A stretch of 64,000 bases of DNA from Clostridium vitabionis (GCF_015351765.1 NZ_JADKQA010000002.1:206913-270912); one strand, 5' to 3'; counted from the first letter of the stretch, positions 51,654 to 60,391 are shown. The notes: generated by a model not told the origin, from the letters alone. Numbers and translations: made by a program.

Positions 51654-52127
51654 ATGTTCCGAAAGATGAGAAGGTTTAAACAGCAGCTCGCCGATGAGGA
51701 GGCTCTGGATGTCCTTAAGAAAGGACATCTCGGGGTTCTCTCCGTGCTCGGGGATGACGATTATCCCTATGGCCTCCCGATCGATTATTTCTGCGATGAG
51801 GATGGGCACCTCTATTTTCACGGGGCGAAGGAAGGCCACAAGATTGATGCCATCGCGAGGCATGACAAGGTCTCCTTCTGCGTGATGGACGAGGGAAAGC
51901 CGGACGGCGGCTTCGCCCGCTATGTCCGGAGCGTCATTGTCTTCGGACGTATTGCCCCGGTTGAGGATCATCAGAGAGTGCTCGACGCGGCGTGGAAGCT
52001 CTCCATGCACATTTACCCGGAGCAGAAGGAATTTTACCGGGAGGATCTTCGAAAAAATGGAGACCGCGTGCAGATTCTCGAGCTGGTTCCCGAACAGATT
52101 ACCGGGAAGCTGGTGCACGAGCGCTGA
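51654..52127 (+). CDS. Pyridoxamine-5-phosphate-oxidase-like flavoprotein (Nim-like)
   Basis: 157 residues from ATG 51654 (AAAGGA eight bases ahead; an earlier ATG at 51645 is too close). Split-barrel flavin fold: LKKGHLGVLSVLGDDDYPYG, LYFHGAKEGHKIDAI and VIVFGRIAPV match the NimA-like group. Relatives bind FMN or F420-like cofactors and some reduce nitroimidazoles; the natural substrate here is unknown. Confidence 0.8.
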   Translation: MFRKMRRFKQQLADEEALDVLKKGHLGVLSVLGDDDYPYGLPIDYFCDEDGHLYFHGAKEGHKIDAIARHDKVSFCVMDEGKPDGGFARYVRSVIVFGRIAPVEDHQRVLDAAWKLSMHIYPEQKEFYREDLRKNGDRVQILELVPEQITGKLVHER

Positions 52128-52150
52128 GACAAATCCTGCGTCCGCCGGAA

Positions 52151-53068
52151 TCAGCCGCCGAGAGCAATCATTTTCCGAATCGGCAGGACAGAATGCTCCA
52201 TCACTTCCGCGGGAAGCTCGATCTCCTCGCCGCCGGCCCCGGTGACCGCGTTGTAGACATCCGCAAGTGTCGTGGCGCGCATATTCGGGCAGACGGTTTC
52301 GACGGAGAGCGGATAGAACTTCTTGTCCGGGCAGGCAAACTGCAGGTGCTGCACGATGCTGTTCTCCGTGCCGATGATAAATTCGCGGTCCGGGGATTCC
52401 TTCGCGTACTTCAGGATCCCCGTGGTGCTCCCGGCGTAGTCGGCGAGCGCGGTCACTTCTTCCCTGCATTCGGGGTGGACGAGCAATTTCGCGTCCGGAT
52501 GCAGGGATTTTGCGTATTCTACATCCTCACGGGTATTCTTGAGATGGGTCGGGCAGCCGCCCTTATAGAAAATGAACTCCTTGTCCGGGCACTGTTTTTC
52601 CACCCAGCGGCCAAGGTTGCAGTCCGGGATAAAGAGAATCTTTTTTGCCGGCAGGGCTTTCACGATCTTCACCGCGGAGGAGGAGGTCACGACGACGTCC
52701 ACGGCACATTTGAGATCCGCCGTGGTATTGATGTAGGCGACCACGGCACAGTCCGGGTGCTCCTCGCGGAGCTTTTCCACCATGTTCCTGGTCATCTGCA
52801 TCGCCATCGGGCAGGTTGCCAGAGGATTGGCGAGAAGGACCCGCTTCTCCGGGCACAGCGTTTTCATGGTTTCCGCCATGAAGCGGACGCCGCACATGAG
52901 CACGGTCTTCTGCGGCGCCTTCGCCGCCTGGACTGCGAGCCCGTAGGAATCCCCGATGTAGTCGGCCACCTCCCAGATGTCCTCACTCTGGTAGGCATGG
53001 GCGAGAATGCAGACATCCCTCTCTTTTTTGGCCTGCATGATCATTTCCTGCAATTCATTTGTCTTCAT
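52151..53068 (-). CDS. nadA: Quinolinate synthase
   Basis: 305 residues, start 53068 after GGGGAATAACGTG. NadA condenses iminoaspartate with dihydroxyacetone phosphate. Cluster Cys residues are in LMCGVRFMAET, IPDCNLGRWVE/YKGGCPTH and ETVCPNMR; ILAHAYQ and VTSSSAV are typical. Divergent from nadB-nadC-niaR with back-to-back promoters. Confidence 0.95.
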   Translation of the reverse strand: MKTNELQEMIMQAKKERDVCILAHAYQSEDIWEVADYIGDSYGLAVQAAKAPQKTVLMCGVRFMAETMKTLCPEKRVLLANPLATCPMAMQMTRNMVEKLREEHPDCAVVAYINTTADLKCAVDVVVTSSSAVKIVKALPAKKILFIPDCNLGRWVEKQCPDKEFIFYKGGCPTHLKNTREDVEYAKSLHPDAKLLVHPECREEVTALADYAGSTTGILKYAKESPDREFIIGTENSIVQHLQFACPDKKFYPLSVETVCPNMRATTLADVYNAVTGAGGEEIELPAEVMEHSVLPIRKMIALGG

Positions 53069-53109
53069 CACGTTATTCCCCTGATTTTTATATTTGGTAA
53101 CCGTCTGCA

Positions 53110-53241
53110 CTCCCACACCCCGCGAAGCGCTGCTTCGCGGGGTGTGGGAGTTCCGAGCACCTGCGGCGCTTGGCCGCAGGCGGGGGGAAGAGCCCGCAAA
53201 ACTGCCTGCAAGCAGTCATTTTGCGGGCTCTTCTCCCCGCC
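53110..53241. repeat. Palindrome cluster in the nadA leader
   Basis: Three hairpins in a row: a perfect 19-pair stem (53110-53128 with 53132-53150), CCTGCGG/CCGCAGG (53160-53180) and a 23-pair stem with one mismatch (53179-53201 with 53219-53241). Read leftward, the last loop CTGCTTGCAGGCAGTTTTGC matches CTGCTTGCAGACGGTTTTGC at 49769 in the other palindrome element at 18 of 20 bases. Confidence 0.75.
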
Positions 53242-53258
53242 TGCGATGAACTGTTTCC

Positions 53259-53287
53259 AGTATAGTGGCGGGAGGTGTTACTGTCAA
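53259..53287 (-). promoter_or_regulatory. nadA promoter
   Basis: Minus strand TTGACA (53287-53282), 17 bases, TATACT (53264-53259). The transcript would carry the palindrome cluster in a leader of about 180 bases. Confidence 0.75.
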
Positions 53288-53325
53288 GACATGTGACACA
53301 ATAGACTTAACAACTGTCTTGTCAG
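53282..53325. promoter_or_regulatory. Probable NiaR operator region
   Basis: TGTCAAGACA (53282-53291) is a palindrome covering the nadA -35, and CTGTCTTGTCAG (53314-53325) covers the nadB -35. The region between also has GTGACAC. NiaR is encoded in the same operon and represses nad genes with niacin. Site assignment is from position and symmetry. Confidence 0.55.
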
Positions 53326-53347
53326 TTATGCCCGCCTGTGCTATACT
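53319..53347 (+). promoter_or_regulatory. nadB promoter
   Basis: TTGTCA (53319-53324), 17 bases, TATACT (53342-53347). Confidence 0.7.
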
Positions 53348-53420
53348 GGGCGAAAGCAGCAGTTCGGGGTACCGGCAGGACGAAGGAAGATACCCCGTAG
53401 ATTAGGGAGGATCATCAATT

Positions 53421-54764
53421 ATGATTAAGACAGATGTTTTGATTGTGGGAGCCGGTGTGGCGGGCTGCTACTGCGCGCTAAACCTGCCGCCGGAGCAGAA
53501 GGTTCTCATGATTACCAAGACGGACCTTGCGAGCAGCGATTCCATGCTCGCCCAGGGAGGAATCTGCGTCCTGAAGGACCCGGCGGATTACGGCAGCTAT
53601 TTTGACGATACCATGAAGGCCGGCCATTATGAGAATGACCGGAAGTCCGTGGAGATCATGATCAAGTCGTCGCCGGAGGTCATCCGCGACCTGGTCAGCT
53701 ACGGCGTCCGCTTCGCGCGGAATCTCGACGGTTCGCTCCGCTACACCCGCGAGGGCGCCCACTCCCACCACCGGATCCTGTTCCACGAGGACATCACCGG
53801 CAAGGAGATCACGACCCACCTGGTAGACCGTGTTCTCCAGCTGGACAATGTCACCGTCATGGAGCACACGGAGATGGTTGACCTGATCACGGACGGGAAC
53901 TGCTGCCACGGCGCGGTTCTCCTCTTGGAGAACGGCTCCCTGGAGAAGGTGATGGCCGCGAATGTGGTCCTGGCGACCGGTGGGATCGGCGGGCTCTACC
54001 GCCACTCCACGAATTTCCGCAGCCTGACCGGGGATTCCCTCGCCATGGCGCTCCGCCACCATGTGGCGACCGAGCACCTCAACTACATTCAGATTCACCC
54101 GACGACGCTCTACACCGAGAAGCCGGAGGACCGGAGCTTCCTGATCTCCGAGTCGGTGCGCGGCGAGGGGGCGAAGCTCTACGGAAAGGATATGCAGAGA
54201 TTTACCGATGAGCTGCTTCCGCGTGACCTTCTGACCATCGAGATCCGGAAACAGATGGAGAAGGACGGCACTTCCTTCGTCTGGGAGGATCTGCGCCCGG
54301 TGGGGGAGAAAACCCTGCTCGAGCATTTTCCCAATATTGTGGAACACTGCCGGGAAATGGGGTATGATGCCTTAAAGGAGCCGATTCCGGTCGTGCCTGC
54401 CCAGCATTACTTCATGGGCGGTGTGAAGGTCGACCATGAGGGCAGGACCAGCCTCAGGCAGCTGTACGCGGCCGGAGAGACCGCCTGCAACGGTGTTCAC
54501 GGGAAAAACCGCCTGGCTTCCAATTCCCTGCTGGAGAGCCTGGTCTGGGCGAAGCGGGCGGCGATGTGCATTGCCCTCGACGCCGAGGCGGCTTCCCGCC
54601 ATGACGTGGTCGAGAACTATGATGTCAGCGGCCTTCTGGACAGCGGCAGGAGAAACCGGGAAAATGTCCGTCTTGTCCGTGACGCGATCCGCCGTGACAA
54701 TGGGGGCGAGGAGATGCCGATCGAGTACCGGGAGGCGGCACCGGAGCTCTCCCGCGCAGTCTGA
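53421..54764 (+). CDS. nadB: L-aspartate oxidase (short form)
   Basis: 447 residues. FAD site VLIVGAGVAGCYCALNL, SMLAQGGICVL, the substrate loop EGAHSHHRILFHEDITGKEI and VKVDHEGRTSLRQLYAAGE. It makes iminoaspartate for NadA. About 80-90 residues shorter than E. coli NadB because the C-terminal helical domain is mostly absent, as in some other Clostridia. In anaerobes fumarate is a likely electron acceptor. Confidence 0.92.
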   Translation: MIKTDVLIVGAGVAGCYCALNLPPEQKVLMITKTDLASSDSMLAQGGICVLKDPADYGSYFDDTMKAGHYENDRKSVEIMIKSSPEVIRDLVSYGVRFARNLDGSLRYTREGAHSHHRILFHEDITGKEITTHLVDRVLQLDNVTVMEHTEMVDLITDGNCCHGAVLLLENGSLEKVMAANVVLATGGIGGLYRHSTNFRSLTGDSLAMALRHHVATEHLNYIQIHPTTLYTEKPEDRSFLISESVRGEGAKLYGKDMQRFTDELLPRDLLTIEIRKQMEKDGTSFVWEDLRPVGEKTLLEHFPNIVEHCREMGYDALKEPIPVVPAQHYFMGGVKVDHEGRTSLRQLYAAGETACNGVHGKNRLASNSLLESLVWAKRAAMCIALDAEAASRHDVVENYDVSGLLDSGRRNRENVRLVRDAIRRDNGGEEMPIEYREAAPELSRAV

Positions 54765-54873
54765 TCTTCCAGAGGTGCCGGATGTTGCCTTGCCGTTCCG
54801 CGGAATGGCGGATCCGCGGGCAGCTTCCGGGCAAACGGCATAAGCTGAAGATGAAGAAAGAGAGGATATTTCG

Positions 54874-55734
54874 ATGATCGATCCGGTCACGATGAAAATC
54901 AATATGGATCCGCTGATCCTGAGCGCCCTCCGCGAGGATCTGACCTCGGAGGATGTCTCGGCGAACAGCGTCATGCCGGCGGGAAAAGACGGCGAGGCAG
55001 ACCTCATCTGCAAGGAGGACGGCGTCATCTGCGGCCTGCAGATATTTGCCCGCGTGTTCACCCTGCTGGATGGGCATACGAAGGCGGAGTTTTTCTGCGC
55101 GGACGGGGATGAAGTGAAGAAGGGCCAGAAAATCGGCATCGTCCGCGGCGATATCCGGGTGATCCTGAGCGGAGAGAGAACCGCCCTCAACTACCTGCAG
55201 AGGATGAGCGGCATCGCGACGTACACGAGGCAGATGGTGAGCCTCCTTGCGGGGACGAAGATCAAGCTGCTGGATACCAGGAAAACGACGCCCAATATGC
55301 GGATTTTTGAAAAGTATGCCGTCCGGATGGGGCGGGGGACAAACCACCGCTACAACCTGTCTGACGGCGTCCTGCTCAAGGATAATCATATCGGCGCCGC
55401 GGGAGGCGTCCGCGAGGCCATTCTCGCGGCGAAGGCCTACGCGCCTTTTGTCCGCAAGATCGAGATCGAGGTGGAGACGCTGGACCAGGTGCGCGAGGCG
55501 GTATCCGCCGGGACGGACATCATCATGCTGGACAATATGGATCATGATACGATGGCGGAGGCTCTCCGGATCATTGACGGCAGGGCAGAGGTGGAGATCT
55601 CGGGTAATGTTACCCGGGAAAATATCGCGAAGATCCGCGATCTCGCGGTGGATTACATCTCCAGCGGCGCGCTGACACACTCGGCGCCGATCCTTGACCT
55701 CAGCCTGAAGCATCTTCACCCGGTGGAGCAGTAA
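54874..55734 (+). CDS. nadC: Nicotinate-nucleotide pyrophosphorylase (carboxylating)
   Basis: 286 residues. GERTALNYLQRMSGIAT, LLDTRKTTPNMR, KYAVRMGRGTNHRYNLSDG with the PRPP/quinolinate residues, and LKDNHI and VDYISSGALTHS at the end. Converts quinolinate and PRPP to nicotinate mononucleotide. Full family length; 109 bases after nadB in the same operon. Confidence 0.95.
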   Translation: MIDPVTMKINMDPLILSALREDLTSEDVSANSVMPAGKDGEADLICKEDGVICGLQIFARVFTLLDGHTKAEFFCADGDEVKKGQKIGIVRGDIRVILSGERTALNYLQRMSGIATYTRQMVSLLAGTKIKLLDTRKTTPNMRIFEKYAVRMGRGTNHRYNLSDGVLLKDNHIGAAGGVREAILAAKAYAPFVRKIEIEVETLDQVREAVSAGTDIIMLDNMDHDTMAEALRIIDGRAEVEISGNVTRENIAKIRDLAVDYISSGALTHSAPILDLSLKHLHPVEQ

Positions 55735-55760
55735 TCTTTTCCCAAGGGGCGGGAAATTGC

Positions 55761-55821
55761 CCCGGCGGGCAGAAAATCCTCCCGGCGGGACAGGAACACT
55801 TCCCGGCGGAGAAGATCAATC
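55761..55821 (+). repeat. Three short CCCGGCGGG direct repeats between nadC and niaR
   Basis: CCCGGCGG starts at 55761, 55781 and 55802 with about 20-base spacing and partly similar spacers. No function is evident. Confidence 0.6.
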
Positions 55822-55869
55822 AACGGTGGGAGCCATCGACAGAAAACGGGACAGGAAAGAGGGGTTCGT

Positions 55870-56424
55870 GTGAGCGGAGAGAAAAGACGGGAAAAAATAT
55901 TGCACATGCTGGAGACGAGCGCCAAACCGATTTCCGGTGGCCTCTTTGCCCGGACGTTTTCGGTCAGCCGCCAGGTGATTGTGCAGGACATTGCCCTGAT
56001 CCGGGCTTCCGGGCGGGAGATCGTGTCCACGAACCGCGGTTACATCCTGCAGAGCGGGCATCGGGCAACCCGGGTGTTCAAGGTTTACCACACCGAGCAG
56101 CAGGTCCGGGATGAGCTGGAGTTGATCGTGGATACCGGCGGCGAGGTGGAGGACGTGTTCGTCTGCCACAGGGTGTACGGCGTCATCCGCGGCGTACTGA
56201 ATATCCGCAGCCGGCGGGACATCGAGAAATACATCGAGGACATCGGGAGCGGGAAATCCCGCCTGCTGATGGAGACGACATCAGGGTATCATTATCATAC
56301 GGTCCGCGCGGACGATGAGGCGACCCTGGACCTGATCCAGGAGAAACTGGCCGCGCGCGGCTACCTGGCGAAGCTCCAGGATTATGAGCCGGTCGATTTC
56401 TGGAGCCGCGCGTCAGGAGAGTGA
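55870..56424 (+). CDS. niaR: Niacin-responsive repressor NiaR
   Basis: 184 residues from GTG 55870. N-terminal helix-turn-helix (FARTFSVSRQVIVQDIALI) and a C-terminal 3H domain with the metal-binding His residues in VCHRVYG and SGYHYHTV. NiaR (YrxA) represses NAD synthesis and niacin uptake when nicotinate is present. Its place in the nad operon and the palindromes over both nad -35 boxes agree with autoregulation. Confidence 0.92.
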   Translation: MSGEKRREKILHMLETSAKPISGGLFARTFSVSRQVIVQDIALIRASGREIVSTNRGYILQSGHRATRVFKVYHTEQQVRDELELIVDTGGEVEDVFVCHRVYGVIRGVLNIRSRRDIEKYIEDIGSGKSRLLMETTSGYHYHTVRADDEATLDLIQEKLAARGYLAKLQDYEPVDFWSRASGE

Positions 56425-56431
56425 GGAAAAT

Positions 56432-57370
56432 ATGGATATTCATCAGGTGGCGCTGATCGGCGCCGGAGCAGTCGGAAGCTATTTTATCTGGGGGCTTTCG
56501 GAAAGCATGGGCAGTGCCTTTGCCCTCGTTGCGGAGGGAGAGCGGGCCGAGCGCCTGAGAAAGCGAGGCGTGAACATTAACGGGAAAGTGTACTTCCCCG
56601 AGGTCCGGACGCCGGAGGAAGCCGCCGGGGCGGATCTTCTCCTCATCGCGACGAAATACAGCGGCCTTCGGGAGATTCTTCCGGCGGTGAAAACCATCGT
56701 CCGGGAAAATACGATCGTCATGTCCCTGCTGAACGGCGTGGATTCGGAGGAGATCGTGTCGGAGGCGGTGGGCAGGAAGCCCATCGTCAACAGCTTCATG
56801 ATTATTTCCTCCCAGCGGGAGAACGGGGAGACCTGGTTCGACCCGGATACCACGTGGGGGCTCCAGTACGGCGAGGCGGACTCGCCGGAGATGACGGAGC
56901 GCTGCAGCGCGATCGACGCCTTTTTCCGGAATACCCCGCTGCACGCGCAATTTCACGGGGATATCCTGAAACAGGAGTGGGAAAAATATCTGCGGAACCT
57001 CTGCTATAACATCCCGCAGGCGATCACCGGCACCGGGGTCGGGTCGATTTCCGACAGCCCGTACCTGCTCGATTATTCCCGGAAGATTGAGGCGGAGGTC
57101 CGCGCGGTTGCTTCCGCCTGCGGGGTTCCACTGGAGCCGTTGGATCGAACCGTGGTCAGGAGCCGGAAGGCAGCAAGGTATTCGACGCTCCAGGATCTGG
57201 ATGCGAAGCGGCACACCGAGGTGGACATGTTCTGCGGCGTCCTCATGAAGAAGGCGGCGGAGCATGGGATTCCCGTTCCCTACACGGCGGGCGCTTACGA
57301 CCTGATCCGGACGCTCGAGGAGAAAAACGACGGCAAGTTCGATTATGATCCGGAGGAGATGGCTACCTGA
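56432..57370 (+). CDS. Ketopantoate reductase family protein (PanE/ApbA)
   Basis: 312 residues; ATG 56432 seven bases after niaR, behind GTGAGGAAA. NADPH motif ALIGAGAVGSYF, the central Lys in ILKQEWEKYLRNLCYN and Asn/Ser of the C-terminal domain (KRHTEVDMFCGVL). PanE reduces ketopantoate to pantoate; related proteins have other 2-keto acid substrates, so the exact role is open. Its stop overlaps the opposing gene by eight bases. Confidence 0.85.
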   Translation: MDIHQVALIGAGAVGSYFIWGLSESMGSAFALVAEGERAERLRKRGVNINGKVYFPEVRTPEEAAGADLLLIATKYSGLREILPAVKTIVRENTIVMSLLNGVDSEEIVSEAVGRKPIVNSFMIISSQRENGETWFDPDTTWGLQYGEADSPEMTERCSAIDAFFRNTPLHAQFHGDILKQEWEKYLRNLCYNIPQAITGTGVGSISDSPYLLDYSRKIEAEVRAVASACGVPLEPLDRTVVRSRKAARYSTLQDLDAKRHTEVDMFCGVLMKKAAEHGIPVPYTAGAYDLIRTLEEKNDGKFDYDPEEMAT

Positions 57371-58001
57371 CCTCCTGGCGCATTACCCATGAGAAGGCTT
57401 TCGCCGTCCGCACGCCGGCATCCTGAAAGTGATTGCCCTGATTCCATTCCAGAATACAGTTCTTCCCCTGCTCCCGGAGCAGGAGATCAGCCTCCCGGAT
57501 TCTGTCTCCCACCGTGGCCATGACAGGATTCCGGGCTTTTTCTTCCTTATCGCCAAGGCTCAGGTAGATGTTCCCGTAGCGGAGCTCGTGGGCTCTCATG
57601 TATTCGGTAAATCCCGGAAACCACATCGAGGGGGACGCCGCGGCGACACCCTGGAACCGGTCAGCCTGGTACGCCGCCCAGAGGGCGAAGAGGCCTGCCA
57701 GGGAGTAGCCCCCGATATAGCAGATTTTCGCGTTCTCCGGACAGATGTCCAGGAGCTCCCGCAGGGTATCCTTCGCTCCGCCCCCGAAATCCTGCCTGCC
57801 GAAGACGGCGGGCGCTTTCCAGGGGGACAGGCAGAGATTCCAGTCACTGACCCTGCACGCCAGGAGGCGGAAGTCTTCCCCCGCATTTTCCCGGATCAGG
57901 GCAACCTCCTGTTCCATGGTTTTTAGGTCATTGTCGTCCACCATCTGGAGAAGGACGGTTTCCGCATTTTTCTTTCCGTATTCCAGCACTTCCATCAGCA
58001 T
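57363..58001 (-). CDS. Alpha/beta-hydrolase-fold esterase
   Basis: 212 residues. Nucleophile elbow GGYSLAGLFALWAA (Ser), and a late His in WNQGNHFQDAG. Resembles the esterase D / feruloyl-esterase-like putative hydrolases. Start at 58001 overlaps the GNAT stop by seven bases, so the two are translationally coupled. Confidence 0.8.
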   Translation of the reverse strand: MLMEVLEYGKKNAETVLLQMVDDNDLKTMEQEVALIRENAGEDFRLLACRVSDWNLCLSPWKAPAVFGRQDFGGGAKDTLRELLDICPENAKICYIGGYSLAGLFALWAAYQADRFQGVAAASPSMWFPGFTEYMRAHELRYGNIYLSLGDKEEKARNPVMATVGDRIREADLLLREQGKNCILEWNQGNHFQDAGVRTAKAFSWVMRQEVR

Positions 58002-58438
58002 GTTTTCCCCATCAGGATGACTTCCTTCTCCCTGGTAAAGCCATATTTCTCATAGAAGGCGGGGAGGTTCCCCTCCGCGGCCGTGATCAGGTGAATGCCG
58101 GCGATTCCCTGCGCCTTGAGATCGGCGAGGCAACGTTCCATCAGCAGGCCTGCGATCCCCTGTTTCTGGTAAGCGGGGGCGACGGCAAGGTCATTGATCT
58201 CAAAGGTGCGCCCATAGTGAAAAAGCATCGATGTCCCGAGGAGGAAGCCGGCGACCTGGTCATCGACGAGGTATTCCAGCCCGTAACACTGCCTGGATTC
58301 CAGAAGCTCGGTCACGTGAATAATAGCATCGCTGGTTTTCCAGGCATCGTTCCAGGGCTCCCCGGAAAATGCTTCCGCATAGATTTTACCGTAAATTGCC
58401 GCGTGCTCGATGACCGCAGGCCTGATTTCTTTGCTCAT
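57995..58438 (-). CDS. GNAT-family acetyltransferase
   Basis: 147 residues; ATG 58438 after AAAGGAACC, dropping a long spurious extension. Acetyl-CoA site INDLAVAPAYQKQGIAGLLM and C-terminal GNLPAFYEKYGFTREKE. Substrate unknown. Confidence 0.88.
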   Translation of the reverse strand: MSKEIRPAVIEHAAIYGKIYAEAFSGEPWNDAWKTSDAIIHVTELLESRQCYGLEYLVDDQVAGFLLGTSMLFHYGRTFEINDLAVAPAYQKQGIAGLLMERCLADLKAQGIAGIHLITAAEGNLPAFYEKYGFTREKEVILMGKTC

Positions 58439-58620
58439 GATTTCTGGTTCCTTTCTTTGCGTGTATGCATTAACTCGATCGGGCCGGCGATTCGGCCTTG
58501 CCCCGGAAGTTTTCCCGCATGCGCTGAACAGGTTCATTTTCTCATGTTTTGCCTTCCATGTCAAAATTCCCGGTGCCATATATCGGTCAGTATCAGGGGC
58601 ATTACCGCGGGACATAGAAA

Positions 58621-58657
58621 AGCCGCGGCAGATCCGGATTTCTCCTCTGCCGCGGCT
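58621..58657 (-). terminator. Terminator of the metalloprotease gene
   Basis: AGCCGCGGCAGA (58621-58632) pairs with TCTGCCGCGGCT (58646-58657); the leftward reading continues TTTTC. Confidence 0.75.
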
Positions 58658-58673
58658 GAATTTTCCAGTCCGA

Positions 58674-59417
58674 TCAATAATTGGCCCTTCCGGTTGTTGG
58701 AAGATTATCAATGATATTTGTTACAAACTTGTAAATTTCTGGGCAATTTGTCGTGAGCCAGCCCGGATCGTCCATGAAGATCCGGAAGGATTCGGCGAAA
58801 ATCTCTGAGGAAGTGTAGACGTTGACTGCGGAATTCCGGTCGAAGCCGCCGATCACGTTTTTATCTTGCGCAGCCAGCGCGCTGAATTCACTTGAGGTGG
58901 AGCTGAGCGCTCCGCGGTACATCAGCATGCAGTCGTCCATCATGTGGCCGGTCTCGTGGATCAGTGTCTGATCCGGGGTTGTCCCCTCGGTGTCATAGAA
59001 GATCACCGCGGCGAAATCTGTGTGGGTGACTGTCCCGTCGCTGTAGTAATAGTAGGAGAACCGCATCGTCTCCCCGGCGGGGAGAGTGCCCGGGTTCTGG
59101 AAGTTCGGCACATTTGCGGCGTGCGCCTTGTCGGTGACCAGATAGTGGAAGCCGGCGACCGCGGCCATCGTCCGGACATTGTCCGGAAGGGAATCAAATG
59201 CGTTTATTACGGATTCTTTCACGCTGTCCGGCGTGCCGTCATAAAAGCAGAGCGGCGTTCCGGCCATCTGGGTGAAGCCGGACGGGATGCTTGTGTAGGT
59301 TGCGAAAGATGCACCGGCTACAGTGGTATTGCCCGCTGCGAGTGCCGGGAATGCGGAGCTGACCGCAAGGATCAGGGTGAACAGAAGAACGGCCAGTTTT
59401 CGATTCAGCGTTTTCAT
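58674..59417 (-). CDS. Secreted zinc metalloprotease, lethal-factor/PPEP-like
   Basis: 247 residues; ATG 59417 after AGAGGTG. Signal peptide cleaved after PALAA (about residue 31). Zinc motif TLIHETGHMMDD (HExxH) and the downstream Glu in SSEIFAESFRIFM, which is the third ligand in the anthrax lethal-factor-like (ATLF) fold. Size and layout match the Pro-Pro endopeptidases of Clostridia that cut surface adhesins. Family placement is by motif and size only; its specificity is unknown. Confidence 0.75.
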   Translation of the reverse strand: MKTLNRKLAVLLFTLILAVSSAFPALAAGNTTVAGASFATYTSIPSGFTQMAGTPLCFYDGTPDSVKESVINAFDSLPDNVRTMAAVAGFHYLVTDKAHAANVPNFQNPGTLPAGETMRFSYYYYSDGTVTHTDFAAVIFYDTEGTTPDQTLIHETGHMMDDCMLMYRGALSSTSSEFSALAAQDKNVIGGFDRNSAVNVYTSSEIFAESFRIFMDDPGWLTTNCPEIYKFVTNIIDNLPTTGRANY

Positions 59418-59466
59418 AAAAAACACCTCTTGTTCAACAGGAATTTTGTTAGCAACGTATCAATCT

Positions 59467-59487
59467 TTGTTAACAAGGTTAATTATA
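59467..59487 (-). promoter_or_regulatory. Promoter region of the metalloprotease with TTGTTAACAA palindrome
   Basis: Minus strand TATAAT (59487-59482) without a well-spaced -35, and a perfect palindrome TTGTTAACAA (59467-59476) near the start point, suggesting regulated expression. Confidence 0.45.
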
Positions 59488-59611
59488 CACGGGTTTTTCG
59501 TAGTTTATGTTAAGGCTTTGTTACAGAAGTATTCTGGAAAGTTTGCCTGTTATATGATAATGCAGTATCATGATTTCACAGGGCGCAGCAGGCGCGAAGG
59601 AGAAGATAAAT

Positions 59612-60277
59612 ATGAACGAATATCCCACACTCCCGGAAGGGCTTTTTCTCAGGGAGACCGCGCACGGCCTCGTGCTGACGGATGGAAATCTGGAGATCGG
59701 CGGCGATTTCTCCAAAAATCTGCGGCGGCTCCGCCAGAGCAATCTGGAGCGGGAGCTGATTGTCCGCGCATGCCGTATCCGCGGCGCGGAGATGCCGCTG
59801 ACCGTGGTGGATGCCACCGCCGGCCTCGGGGAAGATTCCCTTCTTCTTGCCGCGGCGGGCTTCAAGGTGCGGATGTACGAGTATGATCCGGTTCTCGCCG
59901 TGCTCCTTGCCGACGCGCTCCGGAGGGCGGCGGACGACCCGGCGCTCGCGGAGGCGGCAGGCCGGATGGAGCTCTGCCCGGAGGACAGTATCCCGGCGAT
60001 GAGGAAGCTCCCTTTCCGCCCGGATGTGGTCCTTCTGGACCCGATGTTCCCGGAGCGAACGAAGAGCGCGCAGGTGAAAAAGAAATTCCAGCTCATCCAC
60101 AGCCTGGAGAAGCCGTGCACGGACGAGCGGGAACTCTTAGACGCCGCAAAGGCGGCCGGGCCGCAGAGGATCGTCATCAAGCGCCCAATAAAGGGGCCGC
60201 TGCTCGGCGGGGTGAAGCCGGATGCCGTGTATGCAGGGAAGGCGGTCCGCTATGATGTGCTGATTTTCCCGGCGTGA
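59612..60277 (+). CDS. rsmJ: 16S rRNA (G1516-N2) methyltransferase RsmJ family
   Basis: 221 residues from ATG 59612 (GAAGGAGAAG ahead). SAM-binding motif VVDATAGLGEDSLLLAAAGF and the catalytic region VVLLDPMFPERTKSAQVKKK are specific to RsmJ/YhiQ. It methylates a guanine in the 3-prime domain of 16S rRNA. Confidence 0.88.
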   Translation: MNEYPTLPEGLFLRETAHGLVLTDGNLEIGGDFSKNLRRLRQSNLERELIVRACRIRGAEMPLTVVDATAGLGEDSLLLAAAGFKVRMYEYDPVLAVLLADALRRAADDPALAEAAGRMELCPEDSIPAMRKLPFRPDVVLLDPMFPERTKSAQVKKKFQLIHSLEKPCTDERELLDAAKAAGPQRIVIKRPIKGPLLGGVKPDAVYAGKAVRYDVLIFPA

Positions 60278-60362
60278 CCGGGGTTGTATGCCGGAAGCGG
60301 GGGGCTACAGAATGGCGGATTCTCCCCGTGCTCCCCGGAACCGGCGAAAACCCGGCGAAAAT

Positions 60363-60391
60363 TTGACAACTTTCCCCCGCGGAATTACTAT
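60363..60391 (+). promoter_or_regulatory. Promoter of the phosphoglucomutase gene
   Basis: TTGACA (60363-60368), 17 bases, TACTAT (60386-60391). Confidence 0.6.

Noticed and set aside
51992-53296. Rightward open frame of 434 codons over nadA
   Set aside because: It is antisense to nadA, whose family motifs are unmistakable, and runs through the palindrome cluster.
59548-59557. Another TGTTATATGA, similar to the frl/hyu operators
   Set aside because: It lacks the right half of the palindrome and sits in an AT-rich promoter before rsmJ, an unrelated gene. It shows that the 10-base left part alone is not specific, which also weakens the copy at 6431.
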